Positions 1 to 9,700 of a stretch of DNA of 64,000 nucleotides are shown here, in pieces (within the stretch, counting starts at the first letter, position 1; each line of letters opens with the position of its first letter). A program made the position numbers and the translations under genes. The notes below the pieces were generated by a model. It was given only the letters and a program-made list of their open reading frames with translations, made no database searches and was not told where the DNA came from. Source of the DNA: Cystobasidiopsis lactophilus (Eukaryota; Basidiomycota; Agaricostilbomycetes; Agaricostilbales; Chionosphaeraceae); assembly GCA_001599975.1 (NCBI GenBank), contig BCIO01000001.1:3965631-4029630 (forward strand), in the 5' to 3' direction.

Positions 1-603
1 AGCCTGGGCCGGCGGGACTCTTCCAACATCACAGTCCATCTCGAAAACAACCTGTCAGAGCCCCCGTCAGATTCAGACGAGAACAACGAAACGTCTGCGC
101 CCCCCGTGTCAGCGCCGCCCTTCAACTTCGACAACTTCACTTTGTCTAGCCCGCCCGCTGCCAAGACCGACTTTTCTTCTTTCAGCTTCGGCGGCGGCGA
201 GAGCAGCGGCAAAGCCAGATCCCAAAACTTGCCGCCCAGAATTGAAGGCGGCCGCGTGCTGCCTTCGGACGGGCAAAGGCGCAAGAAGTCGAGCCATCGC
301 CACCGCAGCCGAAGCAGCCTGGGCCCAACAGACATTGGCCCAGTGCCATCAGGGCTCGTTGCACCTGGCTCGCCGCCGGACTTGCCCACGCCGCCGGCCG
401 TGCACCACATTGGCCTGCCGCCACCGCCCAAGGACGGCCCCTTTGGCGCCTCTCGCCGACCATCTGCCATGTCCAGCACTTCCATCAGCTCCATGGACGA
501 CGTCCTATCCCGCCGGCGCACCTCGGCATTGTCCTTGTTCAGCGACGGCGGCGACGACGGCAAGCGGCGCTTCTCTTTCCTCCGAAGAGGCAGCAAAGCG
601 TAG
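1..603 (+). CDS. C-terminal part of a Ser/Pro/Arg-rich protein (5' partial)
   Basis: The frame is open from base 1 to the TAG at 601-603, so this is the last ~200 codons of a gene that starts outside the window. The visible part is low complexity: acidic and Ser-rich, then Gly/Ser-rich with Phe-containing patches (FNFDNF, FSSFSFGGG), then basic (RRKKSSHRHRSRS), Pro-rich, and a tail ending RRFSFLRRGSKA. Several RRxS-type sites could be basophilic-kinase targets, which is inference. I see no folded domain and cannot name the family. Confidence 0.7.
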   Translation, partial: SLGRRDSSNITVHLENNLSEPPSDSDENNETSAPPVSAPPFNFDNFTLSSPPAAKTDFSSFSFGGGESSGKARSQNLPPRIEGGRVLPSDGQRRKKSSHRHRSRSSLGPTDIGPVPSGLVAPGSPPDLPTPPAVHHIGLPPPPKDGPFGASRRPSAMSSTSISSMDDVLSRRRTSALSLFSDGGDDGKRRFSFLRRGSKA

Positions 604-1268
604 ACAGCATACCTGCATAATCTGTACCCACACTCATATATCATTGTAGCACTTGTCACTTCGCATTGCACAGAAATAACAGAATTCCCTTTGCCCCAAA
701 ACATGCGCGCACCAGCACTGTTCGAGCGCGAGGACTTTGTGGCTGCGCTGCCGCATTTTGCTTCCCCTTGCGACCACTCTTCTTTATTGAATCTTTTAAG
801 CGGCCCAGGCGCTTGTCAACACCCTTTGCGACTTTTGGACTCGCAAATCGGCGTTTGAAAAGCTGGCCTGAAGAGCGGGAACAAGCAAAATTCCAGCAGA
901 ACCAGCTTTTATCCTTCACATCTTCCAGCCTCCCTAATAACCGCCCCAGGGCACTAGGAAGACCTAGCGGCGTCAGAGCCGCTTAGAGCTGCCGCATCAG
1001 TCGAGCCTTTAAACCGGGCCCCATCCCCCGGGCCTGGTGGTAGCCAAGGCTCTCCTCCCAACTTTTTTGTTCAGTGCGCCCAGCGCGCCGTACGCCCTCA
1101 GCCCGAGCCAGCTCGTTCCTCAGCTATCTCAATCGCTGCTGACTGGTTTTTCGCCCTCCCGAGCGAAGCCCCTCATCAAACAAAGGAATCAGGCCTCGGC
1201 TCCTCCTTTCGCCCCTCGCGCCGCCTGTCCTCCTCCTCCCCTCCCCCTCAGCGACAACTCGGTCGGGA
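604..1268. other. Intergenic region / 5' leader of the ornithine decarboxylase gene
   Basis: No gene is supported here. The last ~70 bases before the ATG at 1269 are strongly pyrimidine-rich and contain CCCCCTCAG, which could be the acceptor of a leader intron or just a CT-rich fungal promoter. Confidence 0.5.
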
Positions 1269-2869
1269 ATGACCACAGCCTTGACTCTGCTGGAACCATG
1301 CTCCACGCACTCTGAGCAAAACGCATCTACCCCTCTGATCATTCGCCCCATGCCAGTCAGCGCTCCGCCCTCGCCAGCCGCACCAGTGGGCGCCATGATT
1401 CGCGCCGCTTCCCAGCCCGCGCGCCCTCGCAAGATTTATCAGCCCGCTGCGCCGCCACCTCTGCCTGATCACATTCATGCTGGCCCCGTGGTGGACGTCA
1501 TGGCTCAAGAGCTGGCGGGAATCGATATGGAAGACTGCGAGGCCAACGGGGAGAACGCCTTCTTCGTCTGCGATCTGGCCTCCGTCTACTCGGCCCACCA
1601 GCGCTGGGTCAAGGCTTTCAACACGGGTTTGACCGATTCCGTCCCTGTCGAGCCCTTTTATGGTGAGCAACGCCACCGTCCTTATTTCTTCCGGCTGCGC
1701 CTGACTTGAGGCTTGCAAAGCCGTCAAATGCAACCCTGACCCTACCGTCATCACCTTGCTGGGTGCTCTGGGCGTCAACTTCGACTGTGCTTCCCAGGCC
1801 GAAATCGAGCTCGTCCTCTCGCTCGGCATCGCCCCATCCCGCATCATTTACGCCAACCCGTGCAAAGCCGCTTCGTTCGTCCGCCACGCCGCTTCGGCCA
1901 ACGTCAAGTCCATGACCTTTGACAACTTGGACGAGCTGGACAAGATCGCGCGCTACCACCCATCGGCGAAGCTGCTCTTGCGCATCCTCACCAACGACGC
2001 CGGCTCCTTGTGCCGCTTGGGCCTCAAATTTGGCGCGGCATTGGAGAACGTGCCTGCCTTGCTTGAGCGCGCCAAGCTGCTCAAGCTCGACGTCGTCGGC
2101 GTCAGCTTCCACGTCGGCAGCGGCTGCACCAACCCTTACCTGTTCGATGAGGCCATCGTCTCTGCGGACTGGGTGTTCCAGCAGGGACAGCTGTACGGCT
2201 ATGACATGGACATTCTGGACATCGGAGGCGGCTTTGGCGGGGACAGCTTCGAGGGCACGGCCAAGGTTGTCCGCCACTCTATCGACACCCACTTCCCCAA
2301 GTCGAGGGGCGTGCGCGTCATCGCCGAGCCTGGTCGCTTTTACGTGGCTGAGGCGTTCGAGTTGGCCACCAACATCATCGCCCGCCGACGCATTGAAGAC
2401 CCCTCGCTCAAGGCTGGCGACCCATCTGTCATGTGTATGTCCTTGCCATCACCTCCAGGAGTGAACAGCTCCTAACTTCGTCCGTTGGTCTACAGACTAC
2501 ATCAACGACGGCGTCTACGGAGCGTTCAACTGCACCATGTTCGATCACCAAGTCGTACAGCCCGAGCTGCTCACTCTGGATGGCCACTTTGTCTCCGGCC
2601 ATTTACCTGCCGCCGACGAGCTTGCCGCTTGCTCCATTTGGGGCCCGACCTGCGACTCGATTGACGTCGTCTCACAAAACACCTTGCTGCCCACCCAGCG
2701 CCTCCGCGTCGGAGACTGGCTGCGCTGGGCCAACATGGGCGCCTACACCATCTGTGCCGCCAGCCAGTTCAATGGCTTTCACAAGTCCATCGTACACTAC
2801 ACCATCGACGCCGCCTCGCCCGCTATTGACAGCGAAGTGCGCCGGCTGGTCTCCGCCACCTCTGCATGA
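1269..2869 (+). CDS. SPE1: Ornithine decarboxylase (polyamine synthesis)
   Basis: Pyridoxal-phosphate enzyme converting ornithine to putrescine, the first committed step of polyamine synthesis; cytosolic in fungi. Exons 1269-1662, 1721-2434 and 2496-2869 give 493 residues. Visible motifs: AVKCNPD with the PLP lysine, created exactly by splicing intron 1; HVGSG; the Gly-rich phosphate-binding GGGFGG; EPGRFY; WGPTCDSID with the catalytic cysteine; and YYINDGVYGAFN rebuilt across intron 2. Both introns are GT-AG of about 60 nt, and the second has a CTAAC branch site. The N-terminal ~100 residues before the barrel are Pro/Ala-rich, as in other fungal enzymes. ATG 1269 is the first in-frame start; ATG 1350 is an alternative. 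Antizyme control is expected from the family but not visible here. Confidence 0.96.
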
Positions 2870-3408
2870 ATCATCCTTCCAATTCGTCAGCCATAGTCTG
2901 GCACTTTGGCTTCCTCTATCACCTACCCTAACACCAAAAGCACCTTTTAGAATTCGAAGGGACACGATCAGTACTTAGCACCCAAGATTTGTATGGGCTC
3001 AAGCAAACTTATAATATGCAACTAGCTACTCGAATGGCTTGAGAGATGTCTTTCCCTGTTACTGACGGCCACTGGCTGTCACTGAGAGCCACTGGGCCTC
3101 TCAGAAACCCGTTGCATGGAAACTTTCCTTTTGCAACTCATCGGCCGCCATCCCGGATCAATGGCGCGACCCTGCGCTTGACGACCTCCAGCGCGCCTCC
3201 AATCCTGTCCTAAAGATCAGGCTTGTCTTACATCAAGCGACCTGTCGACACTCCTGCGGGCAGAGTCGAGAACGCGAGGACGACAACAACTCAGTGAACC
3301 TGGATTGGTTTCGGGTTGCTGTCGTTCTGTCTTCTTCTCGTACTTGGTACTTCTTTCTGTTCTGTTTGGAGAGGTTTCCCAGGCCTTCATTGCGCCTGTA
3401 GGCCCACG
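2870..3408. other. Intergenic region between SPE1 and the GH5 gene
   Basis: Holds the 3' end of SPE1 and the promoter of the next gene. No ORF, RNA gene or repeat is supported; the phrase GCCACTGG recurs a few times near 3067-3093 but is too short to interpret. Confidence 0.4.
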
Positions 3409-4857
3409 ATGAAGTTCGCCAAAGTCCTTTGTTTATTTCCGGCTCTCTTTGGGAAATCTCGAGGTGCCAGTAAGGCATGCCTGCCTGCGATGGGCGGAGG
3501 TGAGTACTATTTCCTGATTGAGGCCTCAAAGCGACCTCCCATGCCCAAACGCGCAGTCAATCTGGCGGGTTTCGACTTTGGTTCGCCCGTGCCCTTTCCC
3601 ATCGGTCAAGTCGCCCACTTCAGAGCCCTTGGAGCCAACGTCTTCCGCCTTCCAATCACATGGGAAGCCATTCAGCCAACTATCAACGGCCCGCTAGACC
3701 CCAACATCCTGGCGCAGTACGACGCGCGGCTGCAGGCTGCACTAAAAGCCGGCGCCTGGGTCATCATCGATATCCACAACTACGCGCGGCGGAACGGGGG
3801 CATCATTGGTCAAGGAGGGCCCTCGAATGCGCAGTTCGCTCAACTTTGGAGCTTGCTGGCCAAGAAATACTCCAAGTCGAGCAAGGTCATGTTCGGCATC
3901 ATGAACGAGCCTCACGATGTGGAGTTGGTCTCTCGCGTTTAACTCCATTCATCTTTGAGATCTCATTTATGTGAATCAGCATCGCCAAATGGGCGGCGAC
4001 ATGTCAAGTAGTGGTTAAGGCAATCCGCGCGGCCGGAGCAACGTGGGATCTATTTCTCCTCACAACCTAATCTTGAGTTCAATCCTGTGCCCGCAATCTT
4101 ACAGATCACAAATCATTCTACTGCCTGGGACGGACTGGACGAGCGTGGGCGCCTTCCCTTACAACTCGTACTCTTACCTGGCAGCGGTGGTGAGCTCGCC
4201 TCATCCCGAGATCTGGCGGTCTGGCTTGAAAGCATTGCCCGCAGAAAGACACGGATGGAACGACCAACAAGCTGGTATTCGAAGTGCACCAGTGTAGGAG
4301 ATTTGTCTAACCACCCGTGACGCCTCGCTCATTTTGGTGGTTGGCAGACTTGGACGTGGACAACTCTGGCACTCACAGTGAGCTCTCTCTCTCGTTGTTG
4401 TACAATCGTAAATATCGCTGATCCTACGGCATCATCAGCAACTTGCGTCAACGACGGCACCGCCAACCTTGCGGCTCTTTACGCGTTGCTCAGCAAGAAG
4501 AAGCGCCGGGCGTTCTTGGCCGAGACTGGGGGTGGCAATACCCCAAGTGAGTTCTGATTTGGTGTTTTCAGTGTGTTGCTGACGGCGTGATTAGGCTGCG
4601 TCGCAAACTTGAAGACGGAGCTGGCCTATGTCAAAGCTCACCCGTCAGTCTTCGTCGGCTTTACCGTCTGGGCAGCTGGCTCCTTCGCAGCTGTGGGTAT
4701 TTCAACTCATCTATAGCTTCGTGACCAGTTCCTTACTCCAGCGCTTTTCTGACAGAACTACGAGCTATCCCTGACGCCACAAGCGAATGGCAGCGACCAG
4801 CTCATCCTCTCCGCCGTCAAGCCCAACTTTCCCACTTCCAATACACTTCACTGTTAA
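3409..4857 (+). CDS. Secreted GH5 endoglucanase (cellulase)
   Basis: Endo-beta-1,4-glucanase of glycoside hydrolase family 5, close to the fungal GH5_5 type. Nine exons (3409-3499, 3557-3923, 3980-4042, 4105-4189, 4245-4293, 4348-4377, 4439-4546, 4595-4692, 4756-4857) give 330 residues. A short hydrophobic N-terminus (MKFAKVLCLFPALFG) is a probable signal peptide. Seen in order: VNLAGFDFG at the domain start, DIHNYAR, NEPHDVD with the acid/base Glu, LLPGTDW, VHQYLDVDNSGTH, and AETGGGN with the nucleophile Glu. Intron 1 (57 nt) keeps frame and lacks stops, so an unspliced reading would insert 19 residues before VNLAGF. The donor of intron 2 (GTTGGT, 3924) is weak and chosen by frame. No cellulose-binding module is visible. 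Confidence 0.9.
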
Positions 4858-5256
4858 GCATTGGAACCGATAGAGACCAAGGCCCGCTGGGGAGCAAGAG
4901 CCGCCACCGGTCCAGCCGCGGTTTGGAGGACGCCACCACTCGCCCGGTTTTAATCACTTGGTCTCACGCTACGGCTACCTACCACGCTCCTCCTCCATTC
5001 ATCTTCATACTCCTCGCTGTCCAAAGACGCTGGTCAGGCTCAGGAGAAGGGAAAAATCACATTCGAGGTTTCGCGAACACGCATTATTCATCGCCCTAGG
5101 CATTTCACGAGCCCTGTTGCATTGCATTCAAAACATTGATACCCATAGTCTTCGTTGCAGGAGTTTTCGACCAGGGTTAAAGCCCACCACTTGCCTCCGG
5201 GCTGACGAGCCTTGGCAGCGCTCCGGGCCTTTTGCTCCTCACCTCCTCTCAACTAA
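4858..5256. other. Intergenic region before PBDC1
   Basis: Open stretches here carry no family features. Treated as 3' UTR plus promoter; nothing else seen. Confidence 0.4.
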
Positions 5257-6144
5257 ATGGCCACTGCAGAAGAGGCCCAGAAGCTGCCTGCCGAGTACCA
5301 AGGCAATGACCCAGTGGTTCGTTCGCGCTCCTGCCAAAGCAAGCCCGTCTCGAAACTCAAATTGGTGTTTGGGCACGCACGCATTGCAGATCGAGCAGGC
5401 GTTCGCCATCAAAGCGATTGAGCACGCTGATGGTGAGCGCCCACCTCTATTGTAGTCGCAAATTGCAAAGGCTCAAGCAGTTGGACGGCGGCAGCCTACT
5501 ACGAGCTCTGCCGCAAGTTCCGCGCCTCGACGTTCCCCTTGACCAAGATGGACGACGCCATCCTCGCGTCTTTTAAGGAGACCTTCCCACAGCTGGCCAC
5601 GCCTGAGTCACTGGCCAAGCTGGACGAGGCCAACCTGAAGCGGGCGGAGGACAAGGAGAAGTGGCACGCTTGGATGAAGTCGTTCGAGAAGACGGTCGCA
5701 GGTGCGTTTCTCGTTCCTTGCCTTACACTTTTTTGTGTTCCTTGAGACTGAATTTGACCTGGTGCAACACAGGTGGGATGAGGCCCTCGCTGTAACCCGA
5801 ACTAATTGGGCTCACTCTTTGGCGCTTTCCCCAGATTATAATTTTGGCACGCTGCTACGGTGCAACGCGAAGGAAGACTACTCGCAAGAGAACAGCATCT
5901 TTGGTGCGTCGCGCGCTCATTTCATCCATTTCGACGCCAGAGGCTGACGGTGAGAGCACGGCCACAGTGGTGCGCATCCAATTCTTGGCGGTGGAAATCG
6001 GCCGGAACGCTCTGGGGCTAAACGACTACCTTTACGAAGATGTGAGGGCTGCTCTTCTCCTGCAGTACATCGTACTCATGAGCATGGATGCTTTCGCAGG
6101 CTCAAAAAGAAAAGGAGAAGACAGCGAAGAAGGGCAAGCCGTAG
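5257..6144 (+). CDS. PBDC1: PBDC1 / Chp1 (Ypl225w) homologue, eEF1A chaperone family
   Basis: Small conserved eukaryotic protein; the yeast orthologue Ypl225w (Chp1) assists folding of nascent translation factor eEF1A. Six exons (5257-5313, 5390-5432, 5495-5701, 5835-5903, 5968-6041, 6100-6144) give 164 residues, close to the family size. Visible conserved segments are IEQAFAIKAIEHAD, FPLTKMDDAI, a Lys/Glu-rich helix ending WMKSFEKTVADYNFGTLLR, and VRIQFLAVEIGRNALGLNDY. The last exon encodes a short Lys-rich tail. Introns are 58-133 nt; the longest (5702-5834) may hide an alternative exon. All junctions were fixed by the conserved protein. Confidence 0.9.
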
Positions 6145-6797
6145 CATCCCCCCACACTTCCTATACAGCATGTGCACTCTCTTCTCAACCGCGCAAAATC
6201 ACTCCTTTCTTCGGAACCGAACCACGCCTTCCCATCTTCCTTTGGCCGTCGAGGCCGAGTTCGCGACGCCACTGACCGAACTTTCGCCTTGGCATGGGCA
6301 TTTGAATTGTGTACACCTTCACTCTCAGGCAGCTTGTGAGGGTTCCAGCCACTCGGGCTTTGGGAAATGCAGCTCGAGCTGGGTGGCGTTGTACCTCCGG
6401 GATTGCCACCAAATTTTGACCTGCCCGCCTGCGCTGACATTTCGTTGTTTCGAGACGGCCTCGCATCTCGCACCCTCACTTTGAATCCTGAGTGGATCTG
6501 GGAGTTGACCACACGCTGCTGGTGTGGCTCGCTCGGCCGGCGAGCGAGCGCTTTTCAGCTCTTGATCTCAGCCACTTCATTCAAGGCCGGTGCAAGTTTG
6601 TCCAGTAATGCTTTCCGTTTGCGCACCACTGCCCAGAGTTCCGACCGGATTCAATCAAAATCAAGGCTGCTCGCTGCAAAGCATCGCTATTCCCTGCCCC
6701 AACGTAAACGAACGCACGAGAACGCGTGCGATGCTGATTCTCAGCGATGACTTTTCTGCGCTCTCTTGCTCTGCCGACCACTGGGGCCTGACACGAT
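6145..6797. other. Intergenic region upstream of ABCC copy A
   Basis: A 653-base stretch between PBDC1 and the first transporter. ORFs present on both strands show no domain or codon coherence. CGGCCGGCGAGCGAGCG near 6535 is GC-rich with short symmetry but is not assignable. Confidence 0.4.
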
Positions 6798-9700
6798 ATG
6801 GAGTGCCCGCTCGAGTGGAGCTTCGCCCATGGGCCCTTGTCGACCTGTCGGGTGGACGTCAACCTCCGCTTCTCGGTTGTCGTGCTGGGCTTGCTACCGG
6901 CTGCGATTTTCATCCTAGTCTGCTGCCTCAGAGTCCTTCGTCTAGTCAAATCACGTCTTGAGAAGCCGGCTCGGCCTGTGTTGTCCTTGCCGTTTTGGCT
7001 CAAAATCGATGCTGCGGTCGGCCTGCTCGTCACTGCTGGCCTTCAATTAGCAGCCTGGGTCATTCTACGCCGCCACTTTAGTGCTTATGACTCTAAACTG
7101 GCCCTGTCATACTTCATTCTGCGCCTTATCGGAGCTGTAGGTGCTTTGCGCCTCGAAGAAGGCCCAAGATGACAGGCTGCCTTTGCTCTCAGACCCTACT
7201 GCCTCTGTGGCTGTACTTGGAACAGAAACGTGAAAAGCAGACCTCCCATCTGATCGCCGCCCTCTTGCTTTTGCAACTGGCCTGTGACGCGGTTCGGATC
7301 CGCACCTTCACCCTCCTCCATTTCGACTTGCACCACACCTTCTTCTTCGTCTCGCTCGTNCTCAACTTCGNNTTNTCTGTTCTCNGNTTCCTGTTTGAAG
7401 AGCTTCTTCTGGACGCCGCNCCCGANATCCAAGCNACTGCCTACTCCCTCACGTCCACAACTCTGCTGATCTGGTTCTGGAAGTTGATGATCGAGGGATG
7501 GACCCACATTTTCAAGTCTTCGGAGCTACCTCAAGTGCTTGAGTCGTCCGAAAAGTCGTTTGAAGCCTTCCAGGCCATTTGGCTCCGCCGGTCTAAACCT
7601 GGCGCTCGCTTGTGCGTGTCGAGGTTTTCTCTGTTACCACATCCGTCATCGTTCATCACCTTGTGACTCGGATAGACCTTTAACCATGTCTTTGGTGGAA
7701 GCCTTCAGATGGGAGATGGTGCTTCCCGCAGTCGTCGCCATCTTTCAAGCGGTCTGCTTGTGCTCGAATGCTTTGCTACTGAAGGCCCTCTTGATCTTTA
7801 TCGAGTACGTTACACCTTTCTTGATCGTTGAGGGGCATACCCAACAGCCAGCCCAGTGCCAAGAGCTCCGGCCATCCCCAGCCCGATCTAGTGGGCTGGT
7901 TTATCGCTTTAGCCTACGTCTTCTTCACCGTGTCCTCCGTCTTGGCCTACACCTGTAAGTGGACTTGTGCCATGAGAAGCCTCTTGAATGCTAAGAATCT
8001 CGATAGATGCAAGAAGCGCGTCCTTCAAGGTGGCCCACCTCTCAGGCAAACCGAACAAGCTTCTTGACACTGGGTCACGAAGGTTGGAAGCCTCTTCCGA
8101 GCAACCATGATGCAAGCCGTCTATCGAAAGGCGGTGAGTTCTCTGTCTGGCCCCTTTACTCTGAAACAAGTGCTGATTGCAGCTCATTAAATCAAGCTTG
8201 TCATGACCCGGCACGCCATGCAAGCAAAATCCAGCTAGATGCTGCTTTTGGTATTCTAACCTGATGGGTTTAGGGATGTCGACGTGGGCCCGGGCAAACT
8301 GACCAGCTTCCTCAGCAACGACCTAGAGCGCGTCACCGTCGTGAGCGATCTGCCGGTCGTCGTCATACAAATGCTGTTCTCGTACATTTTTGGTTTGCTG
8401 TAAGTCTGCGCATAATGAATGCTCCCTACCGCTGCTGACTCGCGACATCTGACGGCTCGCAGAATAATCTGGCACGAGACCAATCGGACCGCTGTTGTGG
8501 CCACCACTATCTGTGTTTTACTGGCGGCTGGCACGCTTCCACTCACTGCCAATTCTTCAGCTGAAGCCCAAACGAAGTGGTCCGCAGCAACAGATCGTAG
8601 AGTTCGCCTTGTGAGCGCAGTTGCTTTTGGGTGGGTAAATGAGCTCAAAGCTGTATCCCAGATCGCTTCCACCATCAACTGCGTAAGTGATGGAAAAATT
8701 GATTTGGAGCACATTCTCACTCAGAAAGCAGATCAGAGCCATCAAACTTGCGGCTTATGAGCGCGTGCTATCCCTAAAATACTTCGCCTTGTTGGAAAAG
8801 GAGCTGAAAGCAATGCGGTCTTATCGTTTCAAATGGCTCGTAAACGGAGGCATCCACAACCTGAGTAAGCTTTGCACATTGGTGTCTACTGCGCTAAGCA
8901 TTGTCTTCAGCATTTTGCCTTCTGCGCATCGTCGTGCTGGCCGCATTCGCTTTGTCGCCCAACGCCAGCTTCGATAGAATTCGAGTGCTTACTGTGTTGG
9001 CCGTGCTGAATGCGTGGATGGCCTCTTACGTTCGTCGAGCTCGCTGGCTGTTAGCATTGCATGCGACTGATCCGATTTGCCCAGTACGAGGTTGTTTGGC
9101 GCTATGGCATGGGGTGAGTCTCTGACTGGCTGTTTCACGCTAGGTGTCACCTATTGCTGGAGCAGGCTCTCGGCAGCGTCTAGCATGAGCCGACTCCAAT
9201 CCTTTTTGCTTCTGCCCGAGAAGCAGCCTGCTCTTCTAGCGTCATCTGGCGAAAAGACTGCATTTTTTGCGTCTGTTCACTCGGAGGAGAAGATTTCCAC
9301 GCGCGTCTCATTTGAAGATGCTGACATCGGCATTGGCGGCAAGATCATTTTGTNTAAAGTCAACGGNACAGCAGTCCCGCAAGGCNTGACTATCCTCGCA
9401 AGTGCTACTGGAGCGGGCAAATCGACATTGCTCAATGCTATCATCGGCGAATGTGACATCCTTTCTGGGAAAGTTCACTCTCCGGCCGATGTCCTACCGG
9501 TCGCCCTTTGCTCCCAAGACCCGTTCATCCGAACCAACCACACCGTCAGGGAAAACATTTTGTTTGAACAGGCCATGGACTATGCGCGGTACCAGAGCGT
9601 CATTCAGGCGACAGCCCTCGATGTCGACTTTGTCGAGTTCGAAGAAAAAGACCTTCACACAGCTCGTGGCCTATCAGGCGGTCAAAGGAGCCGGGTTGCA